NCBI RefSeq assembly: GCF_000801105.2
Contig: NC_079515.1
Span: forward strand, 33,503,407 to 33,567,406
Source of the DNA: Raphanus sativus
Lineage: Eukaryota; Streptophyta; Magnoliopsida; Brassicales; Brassicaceae
Length of the DNA: 64,000 nucleotides
Direction: 5' to 3'
A model generated the notes under the pieces. That model was not told where the DNA came from, made no database searches, and was given only the letters and a program-made list of their open reading frames with translations. Position 1 is the stretch's first letter. Every line of letters begins with the position of its first letter. Of this stretch, positions 35,434 to 47,456 are shown one piece after another. Both the position numbers and the translations under genes were made by a program.

Positions 35434-37239
35434 TTAGATTTTTAAAAATGAAGAAATTAGTTTGGTGATAAAGCCTAGATGCTTCACTTTAGTAAATTAC
35501 TGAATCCCACTACTAACCCTCATCATAACTTGGCACAAAATAATAATCTAACAGATCTTAAAAGCGTACGGTTAAAGTTTCTTTAACAGCCGGGATAGAC
35601 CTAGAAAATAATTTAACATGTGACACAATTTATACATCTATATGTATATTATTAAAATATCAAATATAATTTATTTCATTAAATTATATTTTAAAAGAAA
35701 AATTAGTCACTAAAATTTTACATTTTATAAATTTCATAAAATAGATCATATAAATAATTTTATAATTTTAAATGTTCCATTTTAAGTAATATTATAAAAT
35801 TACATATCGAACACAATATTTTTATTACAAAAAATTATGTATTTGTTTTAATTTTTTAATTTAAATATAGGTATTGAAAATCTTAATAAAGCAATTTTTA
35901 GACTGAAATTTAGATAACTTTTATTTTTTATTTTGTAAAAGGTTACATTGGAGAAAGGAAAGAAAAGAGAAAACAATTGTAAGATAAAGAAAAGTAATTT
36001 TATTTAGCAAAATAAATGAGAAAAAAGAAAGGTGATTAAAAGTGTGAAAATATTTTATTTTATCTTTTAAACCAGCAAGAAAATATATATGTTTGTTCAC
36101 GTCACAAAGGACTTATATTATTTAGCATATGGCACATGTCACATCCTCTTCAAACCTGGGTCCGCCCTGATCAACATCCTTTTGAGAGGTTCAGCTCAAA
36201 CTACTAGCCTGATATATATACAATAACTCTATCAAATATTTTCTGCAGGTCAACTCTAATAATTAATTTGATTTTAAGCTAAAACTTATTTGGTGATAAA
36301 AATGGTGCGAGAACTAAATAAGACGAAGGCACTGTTACAAATGTCACAATCGGTTGTCACTTCCGATAATATATACTCTAACACAAGTAACTGTTGGTAT
36401 GATACTAACCCTAGATATAGCTTCAAAACTCTTTGGATCCCCTCAAAGTTTTCTTGCATTACAAAAGTTTTGATTTTATATAACCTATTAAAATTTGACT
36501 TGAGTTCACATGATATCTCTTGACTTTTACCGATTTCCTGTCTCTACCTAGCTACTTTGAGGTCTCAAGAGTTTATTCTTGTTCACATATATATTATTTT
36601 GGTTAATTAAACTGAAGAACTGTTTTCTTGCTACAACGAAATGAATATTCAAATCAACTATTAAATTAGGATGTAAAAATCTCACTAGAAGAGTGCAATA
36701 TTGGCCCTACGAATTCGAATGGCTTTGACTGATCGTTTGTTCTAACGGAACCGTTCATATTCTAAATAATATGTTCGCTGATCCCTTGCAAATCAGGGAT
36801 TGTTGTGATCATATTCTACAGTGGAGATATAATGGAGATGTTTAGGGTTTCCTAAGGTCCAAGTCTTAATTTGGTCATCATTGACGACTCATCAGCGTAA
36901 CAGGTATTATATACCCCCAATGATTATTGATTAGTTAGCTTAGGGTTGATTTTCTGACTGTTAGGGAATGTTGTTATCATTACATGCATACGGAAATTTA
37001 CAAAAGCTAATTAATTTATTGGGAGACAAAAGTGAGCACTGTGAATGAAATTACTATTATTCTTGAGATGAAATGTCACAGTCATTCTTTGAGGGACATA
37101 CCTTCTCATCTGTTCCTGTTTATTAATTGTTCATTTGTTATCATTATACTTTGTCTTTTGCTCTTTCTCCTTTTCCTTCTCCACTCAATTTTTTCTCTTT
37201 CATTTTCCCATTTTTATTTGTTTGTTTGGTTTATTTAAA
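35434..37239. other. Intergenic DNA, possible distal LOB region
   Basis: No gene is seen. A degenerate hAT-like element may occupy 35587-36169: it starts CAGCCGGGATAGACC, ends GGGTCCGCCCTG, has TGTGACA-type inner blocks near both ends, and shows no clear target duplication. Confidence 0.4.
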
Positions 37240-37420
37240 TTCTGAGCTTCTATACAAATCTTTCTCAGTTCTTCTTGAAATTAGGGTTCCTCTTTCATTG
37301 ACTAAAGAGTTAAGCCTACTCTATCTACTTTGGAAGCAATTTTCAAAGGTAAGAAAAAGCCCTTGAAAGAGGAAGAAAGATACACCTAGATCGTCAAAGA
37401 GCCTAAAGATCTAAAGGCAG
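37240..37420 (+). promoter_or_regulatory. Probable 5' untranslated exon of LOB
   Basis: A leader-like stretch ends in AAAGGCAG|GTATAC, a good donor. The next gene downstream is LOB, whose ATG (39160) follows an acceptor-like TATATTAG about 20 bp upstream. A long leader intron (37421 to about 39140) is inferred. An alternative donor CAAAG|GTAAG lies near 37350. Confidence 0.4.
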
Positions 37421-39139
37421 GTATACATAGTTCTATATGTGCTTTGATATGTGTGTCAGTGTGTGTGTATATATTATATATGCGTCTAACTAAATCCCTG
37501 GACGTATGCATAGCTTCAGATCATCAAAGATAAATCATTAATATTTTCTATCCTAAGTTTTCCTCCTTTGCTCCATGTTCCATTTTCTATGTGTGATTTT
37601 GCTTATATGAGTTATATATCCACTTTTGACATCTGTACACACGTTCCTTTGAATTTCTACTCTAAGAAAGGCTTAAACCTTATCTAATTATAGTATGTGT
37701 GAAAAGGATATAGTAAATACATGTATTAATTAAACTTTCATTAGAATAATGATCACTTTGAGTTGACCTAATCAATATCAGAAAAAAGTTTATATATACA
37801 TATGAAAATTAGGATTGATTTGAGGTAAGTGGAGAATTGCTCCATCTCGACAATGATAATGAGGCAGAAACAGAGAAATAGAGGGAGAGAGTTTAGTTAA
37901 CTGACGATAACAAAAAAAAATTAACTGATTTATTACAGAAGATAACTTTTGTTAATCTAAATATTTATATGGTCACATCTAATCAATTTTGGCTTAATTA
38001 CAAATAGAATTTAACGGATCCTCGTCGAGTTTTCTTAAAAAGTAAAGCTATAGAATTGAGAGTGATGAAGATGAAGAAGATGGCAAAGCTCATAAGGGCA
38101 CAGCTGAATCACAAAGAAAAAAAAAGCTTTTTAGTAAAAAAAATACACTATATATTTACATTGAATAAAAATATAGATAGTATTTATAAAAATAATATTT
38201 ATATATACAGAGAAATATAAAAATTCCTTGATCTTACAAAAAAAATTCATTGATCTGACAAAAAAACAATAGAACTTTTGTCCAAGGAGTTGTACAGAAA
38301 CTTCAGTCTCATATAGTTTGAATTGAATCATAACTGATCCATATATGTATTAGCACATATATAACAAGAAATTCTGCTTCAAATTTACTAGATCCGTTTT
38401 TAATAAATTTCTTCTATTGTTTCAAGTGAGATCTTTCTATGATCTGTAATAATTGGCTAACTGATGGTTTTCTTTATTTGAAGTAAACCAGGTTTCATAA
38501 TTTAAATATTATTTATGTTGTAGTTAGAGTATATAAACTTACTTCAAATAATTGGCTAACAAAAGAAAGTCTCTTTGTATTTTAATGATAGATGCAAAAA
38601 AACAAAACATCAAGTAAAACCAAAATGATAGTTCCATTTACCAGCATGTCCTGGTGAATATGGTGTCCTAAATTGTTAATTTAATCTTCATGAGTTCGAA
38701 GACCTTTAGGTTTTGTAATTATATAGGTTTCATTTTTTTTCCTTAGATTGGATGTTGGGCATGTTATGCTTCTTTCTACGTTTCCCCTGCATGTGTACGT
38801 TTGTGTCTCTAAGTGTCTGTATGTATATAAAGAAAAACGTGGAAAAGGAAATAAATTAAAATTTTAGCAGAAATTCATAAAAGGAATCGAATATGTATGT
38901 TTTTGGTCAAAAAAAGAAACATACATATTCGATTCCTCTAGTGTAGTTATTAATATAGAAGAAGTACAGCTTGTTTTTTTTTTTTGTAACTGAGAAGTAC
39001 AGCTTTTTGATGAAACCTTTCTAGCAAATTCAATATATATATATATATATATGTGCTTAACTTATGTATTATAAAACGTTACTAGGTTTGTTTTAACTTC
39101 TTTATTAATGTTAAAATGTTTGAAAAAAAATATATTAGG
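37421..39139 (+). other. Inferred LOB leader intron / promoter-proximal DNA
   Basis: No gene is seen. It contains a perfect 21-bp inverted repeat (38882-38902 with 38917-38937, loop of 14 bp) and a TA microsatellite near 39031-39052. Confidence 0.4.
38882..38937. repeat. Perfect 21-bp inverted repeat (hairpin)
   Basis: The arms at 38882-38902 and 38917-38937 are exact inverse complements, starting AGGAATCGAATATG, around a 14-base loop. They would form a stable hairpin in RNA or DNA. The site is 223 bp upstream of the LOB start codon. Confidence 0.85.
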
Positions 39140-39159
39140 TAAAAAAAATTCAAAAAGAA

Positions 39160-39705
39160 ATGGCTTCCTCATCAACAAATACGTACAACTCACCATGCGC
39201 GGCGTGCAAGTTTCTTCGCCGTAAATGCATGCCGGGATGCATATTCGCGCCATATTTCCCACCGGAGGAGCCACACAAATTCGCCAATGTCCACAAAATC
39301 TTCGGAGCAAGCAATGTCACTAAGCTCCTCAACGAGCTACTCCCTCACCAGCGTGAAGACGCAGTTAACTCCTTAGCCTACGAGGCCGAGGCAAGAGTTC
39401 GTGATCCTGTCTATGGCTGTGTCGGAGCCATCTCTTATCTCCAGAGACAAGTTCATAAGCTTCAGAAGGAGCTTGACGCGGCTAATGCTGACTTGGTTCA
39501 CTACGGTCTGTCCACGTCAGCACCTGGTAACCTCGTCGACTTGGTGTGTCAGCCTCAGCCCCTTCAGCTGCAGCAGTTGAATCCAGTTTATAGGCTTTCC
39601 GGGGCGAGTCCGGTGATGACTCAGCAGCCACGTGGTACCGGAGGGTCGTATGGGACTTTTCTACCTTGGAACATTGGTCATGATCAGCAAGGAGGTAACA
39701 TGTGA
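39160..39705 (+). CDS. LOB: LATERAL ORGAN BOUNDARIES transcription factor
   Basis: A single coding exon of 181 codons. The N-terminal 105 residues form a class I LOB/AS2 domain. The zinc-finger-like block is CX2CX6CX3C (Cys13, Cys16, Cys23 and Cys27); the GAS block runs from FANVHKIFGAS; the coiled coil has ISYLQRQVHKLQKEL. The C-terminal part is Gln/Pro-rich and ends in DQQGGNM, as in Arabidopsis LOB (about 186 residues from memory). LOB is a nuclear DNA-binding protein expressed at lateral organ bases, where it restrains brassinosteroid accumulation. It is probably controlled by the long upstream region with an inferred leader intron. The family is large, but the near-identical domain and distinctive tail make LOB itself the best call. 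Confidence 0.95.
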   Translation: MASSSTNTYNSPCAACKFLRRKCMPGCIFAPYFPPEEPHKFANVHKIFGASNVTKLLNELLPHQREDAVNSLAYEAEARVRDPVYGCVGAISYLQRQVHKLQKELDAANADLVHYGLSTSAPGNLVDLVCQPQPLQLQQLNPVYRLSGASPVMTQQPRGTGGSYGTFLPWNIGHDQQGGNM

Positions 39706-39740
39706 GAGTATATAAATTATGTGTGTGTTCCATCTATTCA

Positions 39741-39775
<35 letters not shown>

Positions 39776-41543
39776 TATGTGTGTGCGTGTGATAAGAATA
39801 CAATATAATAAGCTGGAAACTTTTTTTGGCCAATTTATTAATGCATGGACAATTCTTATTTACTTATGATGAGGTGTATATATATATTGTGGTTTCCGAT
39901 TACTATTATATTCTTTGGTGTTATGTTATGTTTTATTAATTGGTTGTTTTAACGAGTGAATGGTCGTTTTAGACATATAATTAGTAAGATAACTAGTTTA
40001 TTGTGATAAGCGACATTTGTGAATTATTTGATTTTTTTTTCTTTTTTTGTAGGTGAATGGTGATTTTTTTTCTTATCAACTGTTCATGATGATATCTTTA
40101 ATAATTAATAGGGCGCTGGTTATTGTTACCTGGCTGGTCCAACGCCTAAACTAGGATATATTGTAGTTATGCGTGGATGCTCGAGAGAAGTTAAGGGTAC
40201 TGAGAATTGAAGGATGCTGATTTATTTTAGTTAAGTTATTTAACTGCATAATTTAAAATTAGTAATATACCGAAGTGGTGTTCATTGCATGAGAATATAT
40301 ATTATTGATCCTTTGAGCTATTATATTATTAGTCTTTTGGAGAAAATTAATAATTTGTTGCAACTTGCTACGGCTAGGCAAGTCGATTACGAAGTTTTCT
40401 TTTACCTCTGTTTAATAATTTGTTGGAACTTATATATTATGGTGTACAGCCCTTGAGACACATATAAAATATGCTCGATCGTTAGAATGCTAATGCACTA
40501 ATATATTGATGAGCATTACTGTTGAATCCTTATTTTTTGGGGTTATCCCGTTATGGAGTTAGCATGTGGGAAAATATGACATACCAAATATAGTGCAAGT
40601 CATGAGTAGTAAAATTGTTGTTTTTTTATGAGTAGTAAAATTGAAGAAGTAGCAAAACAAGAAAATGGCCATGTCGAGGTTAACCACCGTACAAAGACAC
40701 TTTAATTTTGTCGCATAGTCGCTTTTGGATTAATTTAGTAAGGGTATTTGATTTCCCTTTTTATTATGTTTTCTTGGCAATATAGAGAAAATGACCATTA
40801 TGGAACTACATTGATTGTTTTTATGTAACTAAAACATGGTGGCGATATTTGTTTATTTTAGTCTATTAAACTGTTTTGTTCACGTAGATATGAGAAAATT
40901 TACATAAATAAGTTAAAAAGTTGCTATGTCAAAGATATGAGTAAGATAGTTTGCCAAAGAGATGATGAAATAACGGGGTTTTGCACATGAACTAGTAGAT
41001 TCATAGGTCCATTTAATAATTTTCTTACAACGGGGTGCATGCATCTGTTATCTTTTAATCAGTTTAAGGCTTTAAGCATCATAGTATAATTATGTAAACA
41101 GATACGTAATGAAAATGTGAGGAAAATGACTTTGGAAATAGTCGTGGGGAAAACAATAGGAAGAAATCGAGAATCGATCACACCCATCAATCAATCGATG
41201 TCTTTAAATACGTGAAAAGGAAGCAAACTCTGAGTTTCTGCCTCTCAGCTAAACTACAAAAGCCAAAAGACATTTTCATTTACAGTGTACATTGCGGGTC
41301 CTTTGCTACTTCGTACACGCTTACACCTATAAATCAGCAAACTAAAGTTGTAGTTTCAGTTAGAGTCAATATTCAAAGCTTGGGGATTAAATTCCTTAAT
41401 CAAAACTCTAAAATTATTTTAAATATCAAAAGATATATGAGTCTCCATATTGTTATGTGTAATATTTGTTCTTTGGATAATATATGATCTCTAGTATTCC
41501 CATCATTGATTCCAAGAATATAAGGATGCTGAATAATTAATAT

Positions 41544-41792
41544 TAACTCTGTTTAATAAATGTCATTTTAACATTTTTTCTGTTATACAAAAATGTTATT
41601 TTACAATTCCAATATATAGTATATTTATTTTCATCTGGAAATTAATTGTAAATTAAATTGATTTTATAAATAATTATCTTAAATACTATCGGTCAGAAAT
41701 GTATAATTAATAACAAATTACATATATTTCTGGCATTTTCTTAATTTATGTGAATAATATCGAAGTGACAATTATTTATAAATGGAGGAGTA
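41544..41792. mobile_element. Decayed Stowaway-like MITE
   Basis: The left end TAACTCTGTTTAATAAATG and the inverse of the right end, TACTCCTCCATTTATAAAT, resemble the CTCCCTCCGTTT termini of Stowaway (Tc1/mariner) MITEs. Both ends show TA. It is more eroded than the copy at 59723-59961. Confidence 0.5.
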
Positions 41793-42618
41793 CTAGTGTT
41801 ATAACCGCCGACCAGTGTCTCGATGTTATAGACTTCTAGTAATAGTGGCCTTAGATTTGGAACTGGATTATGCTTTTTTTTTTATAATTCCACCTTATAT
41901 ATATTTTTTAATAATGATAATTTATTTTTGGATCTGAAGGAACAGCACCGGCCGTAGGACAAGCAGAGGAAGCATTTGCTTCCGGACGTTAACTTTATAA
42001 ATAAATTTCGGTCTAGCTTCGTTGAAGTGTCTTTGGTGCTGGTTAGCAGCCCCTTTTTTTTTTCTTTGGCTTCTAGTCTTCCTGAAGTCAAGAGCGGCAC
42101 TGTGAAGGAAAGTAAAACAAGTAGCATTTAACAGTAAAAAATGGGGAATGATAAGCAAACGCAAAATTTCCCAACATGTATTGACATGTGTAAAATTTCT
42201 CTCTTGTGTTTTCTTTTTCATGTTCCTATGGAATTGAGAGGAATATATGTCCGTTTAATTTTTATGGTAAAATTAGTAGAGAAGTATTCTTCTTAACCAA
42301 TTATTTAAATACTGGAGTATTTCCGTATTCATTATTGTCATACTCTCTTAGTCTTTTGTCCACTAATTAATGTGGTTTTTTTCTTTTGCTTACATACTGT
42401 GGTGTTGATATTATTGCTATTTATATGCATGCCTTTGAAAAGAATAATAGCTGCAATTATTGGGAACTCTTTTGTCAGTCATAAGCACTATTTATGATTC
42501 ATGAGATCTAAATTTCCCAACTTTTGCAGCCATCGTTTCATACAGATGTTATATTGAAAGGAAAATAAATAGATAATAAGCATGATTATTAAAGCCGCGT
42601 GCATTGAACAAACCCAAA

Positions 42619-42725
42619 AATGATTGATAAGACTAAAAATGATTGATTGAATGATATAGTGTTCCAAGAAAAAAGATTGATTGAATGATATAGTGTTCAA
42701 AAAAAAAAACGATTGATTGAATGAT
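42619..42725 (+). repeat. Short tandem repeat, unit about 35-48 bp
   Basis: GATTGATTGAATGATATAGTG, limited to its core of about 18 bases, is repeated three times, separated by A-rich spacers. Confidence 0.65.
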
Positions 42726-43072
42726 AGATAGACATACATACGAGAATTGCAGGATTTGAAAGAGGTCCATTTTGATTTCTAAAAGAATATTTGAAGTGAG
42801 TTTGTACAATATTAGTTACTAGGGTCGGCCCGCCCTACGGGCGGGATATACTCTACTTGTGATATAAATTATTATTTTTGTATGATTTTGTAGTTTGTGT
42901 TTTAGATTTGAATTTGAATTTGCAAAAAGTGTGTATGATACACTACAAAAAAATCATAATATATTACATAAATAGTATCAGGAAAACAAATAATAGTAAT
43001 TCGAGACACTTAGTAATTAAGGATACAAAATATTTGTTTTGTGGGTTTGAAGATTTGGTTAATTTATCGGTA

Positions 43073-43640
43073 TATAAATTAATATGTTGAAAGATATTTT
43101 ATCATACATGATTGTTGGGGGTGAGATACTATGGTGGCTAAGTTATGATGGTCTTTGAGTTTGACAATTGTGTTTTACAATTTTACATTCCCATTTTTGT
43201 TTTATATCTATTATCCGTCATCATTAGAATTATGTTGATTTTTGAAATATTATATGTCAGTTGTGTGAATTAAGTTTATCATTGTTGAGTTTTCGAAAAG
43301 AAAGAAATTTTGAAATCTACGATTATTGACTTTAAGTTCCACCTGAAGAGTAAATTTAGGTATAAATTAATATGTTGAAAAATATTTTATTATACATGAT
43401 TGGTGGGGGTGAGATACTATGGTGGCTAAGATATAGTCTTTGAGTTTGACAATTGTGTTTTACAATGTTACATTCCCATTTTTGTTTTATATCTATTATC
43501 CGTCATCATTAGATTTATGTTGATATTTGAAATATTATATGTCAATTGTAAGAATTAAGTTTTATCGTTGTTGAGTTTTCAAAAAGAAAGAAAAATTTAA
43601 AATCTACGATTATTGACTTTAAGTTCCACCTAAAGACTAA
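43073..43640. repeat. Tandem duplication, unit about 286 bp
   Basis: The unit beginning TAAATTAATATGTTGAAA and containing GGGGGTGAGATACTATGGTG occurs twice (second copy from about 43359) with roughly 90% identity by eye. It lies in the 3' part of the proposed gene-capturing Helitron and is non-coding. Confidence 0.8.
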
Positions 43641-44274
43641 ATTCATGTATAGTATTTTTGCTAAATTGATTGGTTATATTTTTAAAAAGTTCTAATTACT
43701 ATTTCTTTAAGTAAAACTTGAATTCTCTTGCTTAAAGTATGGACACACATTGTTTAGTTTGTTTGTAATAGTTACATTTGACATTGATTTTCGTAATTGT
43801 TGTGGTAACATGTAATCGTGGTTTTTATATTTTCATATCTTTTATGTTAAATAGTGACCTCTTAAATCTAACCCAATAAACATGTTGTAAAGTTATTTTT
43901 TTTATTCGTTTTTATGTATAACAAACACCAAAAATCAAGCTTTCAAATATGGATTCTGATCCTTACCTAGAAAATATAGGTAGTGAATGATATGACTTAT
44001 TTGATTCCTGGACGGATAACTAATGGTGAAGTGTGAGATAAGGCTGGTGAACATGACTTCCTGCTAGAACTTTGAGGTTGTGAGCTTTATAAGTTCTCTT
44101 CTTACAATCTTGCATGATGGACTTTTGGGGATTGAAGACAAAAACGTGACTTTACGTATCCTCTTGTATGGACAAAAAGTAATCCAAACAAAATTCAGAA
44201 TATATAAGGAACCACGGCTGGATTAGTTACAAAACATGGTCTGCATGATTGAAAAACCTGCTTTGAGACTAAGC

Positions 44275-44890
44275 TCATGAGCTCACTTTCGGATAAGTTG
44301 CTTCCAGATGTTCTGACGATTTATGCCATTGGATATTGCCCAGCTTTATTGTCAGGGATACTACAAAAACAATAATAGAAAAGTAAGAGCTACATCCCCA
44401 AGCTCATGAGCTCACTTTCGATAAGTCCTCACGGCATTACTGATGCATCAGCAATCTCTGGATGAGCTAGCAACACTGCTTCTAGTTCACCTGGAGCAAC
44501 CTAACCAAATTTATAAGTTTTAAAACATTAAGAAGACCACACAAAAGTTCATTATGTATATTTTGTTTGTACCTGATAAGCATTGCATTAGATTAGCTCC
44601 TTTAATCTATCAACAATAAAGACAAAACGTTCACTGTCAGTGTAACACAAAACTCCAGTCTTCAGCCATCCTTTTGAATCAATAGTAAAAGCAGTAGCTT
44701 CCTCGTTCTTGGAATAACCTTTAAAAGCAACTCAACACAGTTTCATACCAGCACCAAACGCAAAAGAAACACTTTTTCAAGAAGAAGCATACACCTTTAT
44801 CACGGTAGGACTCTGGAACCAGAGTTCGCCAGTTCAATCAACCCCCAAGTCACGACCCGTATCCGGATCCACAATCTTAGCCTCCAAAGA
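44275..44890 (-). pseudogene. 4-coumarate:CoA ligase-like (acyl-activating enzyme) fragment
   Basis: Read on the minus strand, translated blocks follow the C-terminal half of 4CL-like AMP-forming ligases in order: LEAKIVDPDTGRDLGV, then TGELWFQSPTVIK, then [66 protein letters not shown] and GSNLSESE. Intron-like gaps separate the blocks as in the parent genes, so this is a genomic copy and not a retrocopy. It is broken: stops interrupt the GVD/TGE junction, the KELI/CNAYQ stretch (where the family has Lys) and others. The N-terminal half with the AMP-binding P-loop is absent. It lies in a proposed Helitron with a hexokinase fragment. Confidence 0.8.
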
Positions 44891-45325
44891 CAATTTAAAA
44901 CTGGATTCAAAACCATATCACAAAGAGGAAATAAATAATATCAAAATCATAATTCTAAACATGAATCTAAACACGGGAGATGTGTTCAAATATATGATGA
45001 ACATGAATTTTAAAAACGGAATCACCTTAGATTCCAGAAGAAGCATATTTACTCCAATGAGGTCGCCACCACGTTTAATATTTCTGACGTTTGAGTTGGT
45101 TTAAGGTTGAACCCGAAAAAAAAACGGCAAAACCTTGGAGAAAAGCTGGCACCATCGTCTAACTCACCATTGACATACCAGCAGAAGCTTTATTATTAAC
45201 TTAGTCCACAAAGACCGTCAAATATAGATACAGCAACATAATAATAATTAAAATTCAGATAAAAATCCACTAAAATTCGTCAATTTATCTTTATTAAATA
45301 AAGATTTATAAAAAAAAAAGATTAC

Positions 45326-45592
45326 CCAGAAGGAAGATTATCAACATAGCTGATGAGCATTTAATCTTGCTTCCACCTTCAGAAGCGACGCCCGCGTGCA
45401 TCTCAACAGTCATTGCGTCAGCCACTTGTCTCAGATTCCCACCTCCCGCAATCCTCCTCCATCACCCTCAGGATCTCTATCACACGCTCCCATTTCCCCC
45501 GAGCTTTCCATCTGCCGCCTCACTATATACACCGCCGCCGCGCAAACCGCCGCTGCGCAGACAACCGTCGCACCAACAGCCACTTTACCCAT
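45326..45592 (-). pseudogene. Hexokinase exon 1 fragment (HXK1/HXK2 type)
   Basis: On the minus strand the frame opens with MGKVAVGATVVCAAAVCAAAV, then YIVRRQMESSG: the membrane-anchor N-terminus of type-B plant hexokinases (mitochondrial outer membrane). A further G in a G run shifts the frame, after which KWERVIEILRVMEEDC continues. A second shift leads to LRQVADAMTVEMHAGVASEGGSK. A third near KIK/MLISYVDNLPSG leads to the exon-end donor CTGG|GTAATC at 45326. The remaining eight or so hexokinase exons, with the sugar- and ATP-binding sites, are absent. About 50 bases of leader upstream of the ATG are also recognisable as non-repetitive. It is a captured, decayed first exon. Confidence 0.85.
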
Positions 45593-46234
45593 CTCTTCGA
45601 TCTCAAAACGTATCGAGATGGATAGATGATCTCGAGAGCAAGCCATTTCTCAGTAAATAAGTAGATTGATTTGTTCAATAGAGTGATAGGATGATTAAGA
45701 GTGTAGGGATGCTAACCTTTTTATAGTCAAACCACCACCGCCTTCGAAGAGAAAAGATGGCATTGAAGATAGATCGTGTACGATGGATTGATGAAGGAAT
45801 TAATAGGAATGAATCGGTAACCGACGGATTTCTAGATCTGTATGAAGAAGAACGAACGAAGATCAGGAAGGAAACGCATCTGTTTAGGATTCCCGAAGAT
45901 TGTGTCGATGGGCCTCAAGTCGAAGAAGATTAGATAAGCGTGACGAAGCCCAAGTGAAGCCTGTTCCGACAGAACAAAACTTAAGTGATACGGTGCGTAT
46001 CTGATGTGTCTGCGCGAGATGCCTCCTATTTCCACGCTGGAATCTGACGTGGCGCGTTCAGGAGAGATTAAACTCTTCTTTATATATAAAGATTTTGTTA
46101 TAAGAAAGTGAGTTCCCTAAATTAATATAATATAATAAATTAATATAACAATTCAAAATTGATGCAGCGTGGATCATCCTTATCTTCTTTGGCTTTGGTG
46201 TTATTTCCTTTTCCGTTTAGTTTTAAGATAACTA

Positions 46235-46882
46235 CTAGATCTTGATCCGCGCTTTGGAAGCGCGAAATATTTTACGATGAAAATTTTTACTAATAACTTA
46301 ACAAATATTTTGGTAATTTTTAAAAGTGTGTATTTAAAATATTTTTGCATTTAAATCAGTGTTTTTAAATTCAACCCGATTGTGATTATACCGGTTAATT
46401 CGGAGATCTGACAATTCAATTTAGGTTTTTAAAATATTTATATTAAAAAAAATTACTAAAACCCGAGACTAACCGATTAAACTGTTGGATGACCGATATG
46501 TAATCTAATTTGATTTAAATTGTAATAATTTCATAATTTGTAATCTTATACTCCAAATTTTAAAGTTCATTAGTTTACAATTTATGAAATTATGACGTTT
46601 CTACAAAATTTTAAAAAGAAAATAATAGATATAACATAACTAAGATTAATTATTGTATTGTTTGGAAACATTGATAGTAGTATAAAAAATATATTGTTTG
46701 GAAACATTGATAGTAGTATAAAGAAATAAATATATTGTTTGGAAACATAGATAGTAGTATAAAGAAAGAAACATTAATGATTTAATGTAAGTTTAACTAT
46801 AAAGTATAAATGTAAATTTAATTTAAAAACTTACAAAATAAATGTTAAGTCCAATAAAATGTTTCTGTTTTAATAAGATAGA
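46235..46882 (-). mobile_element. Helitron, single-unit relative of the 17683 dimer
   Basis: On the minus strand it begins A|TCTATCTTATTAAAACAGAAAC and ends with a hairpin ending in GCGCTTCCAAAGCGCGG, then ATCAAGATCTAG and a host T. Its 648 bp align along their length with one unit of the tandem Helitron at 17683-18939. It is non-coding. Confidence 0.82.
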
Positions 46883-46939
46883 TTAGTTTTATTTATATTT
46901 TTAAGAGATCATAATCTCTACGGTCTTTGGTCTTTTTTA

Positions 46940-47252
46940 AAGCATCTCCAATAGAACACAAAAACTTATTCTATATTTTACATTGAAATAGAGTAACTAT
47001 ATTATAGAGTTTGATTTGCTCCAATCGTTCATTCTATAATAGAGTTACTCTATTTATAGAGTGAATTATAGAGTAGTGTTGCTTTTCCACTCCAAATATA
47101 GAGTGAAAATCAACATTATTCTATAATTCACTCTATAAATAGAGTAACTCTATTATAAAGTGAACCATTGGAGCAAATCCAATTTTATAATAGAGTTACT
47201 CTATTTTAGTATGAAATATAGAGAAAATTATAGAGTACTATTGGGGATGGTC
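46940..47252. mobile_element. Foldback MITE, about 310 bp
   Basis: The left end AAGCATCTCCAATAGAAC and the inverse of the right end, AAGACCATCCCCAATAGTAC, are inverted repeats. The interior is a long palindrome of TCTATAATAGAGTTACTCTA and CTCTATAATTCACTC blocks centred near 47095. It carries no ORF. Confidence 0.7.
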
Positions 47253-47456
47253 TTAAAGACTATATATAGTGTTCTCTAGATTTGTAAGGAGACACATTAT
47301 TATTGTTTTTATAAAACTTGGCTTTGGTTTTAAACTCTTGTTTACAATAGTTCATTGGTTGAACTCAACGGATTCAAGCTTAATAGATTCTCTTGGGAAT
47401 TCTCAGACTAAACAATTGATCCTATCCTTTCGGTTACTATCCTGCGCTTTATTAGT

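Larger units (their letters stand above)
39706..42818. other. Downstream of LOB: intergenic DNA
   Basis: About 3.1 kb without a recognisable gene. It holds a CT/AT microsatellite at 39741-39775, a decayed Stowaway-like element at 41544-41792 and a short tandem repeat at 42619-42725. ORFs at 41212 and 41922 have no family features. Confidence 0.5.
42819..46092 (-). mobile_element. Gene-capturing Helitron with hexokinase and 4CL-like fragments
   Basis: On the minus strand the proposed element starts A|TCTTTATATATAAAGAAG (46092) and ends with hairpin CCCGCCCGTAGGGCGGG, then CCGACCCTAG and a host T (42819, T from 42818). These are the borders expected of a Helitron inserted between A and T. Inside, in the same orientation, are exon 1 of a hexokinase (45592-45326) and C-terminal exons of a 4-coumarate:CoA ligase-like gene (about 44890-44275), both decayed. 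A tandem repeat follows (43640-43073). Neither parent gene belongs in this syntenic interval, which fits capture from elsewhere. The joining of the two ends into one element is inferred. Confidence 0.6.

Noticed and set aside
42942..42957. CACTACAAAAAAATC looking like a CACTA terminus
   Set aside because: No partner end, subterminal repeats or target duplication; it lies inside the proposed Helitron and may be chance or a relic.
45367..45660. Overlapping plus-strand ORFs of 60-97 codons, Pro/His-rich
   Set aside because: They are antisense readings of the hexokinase exon 1 fragment; their composition reflects its GC-rich codons.
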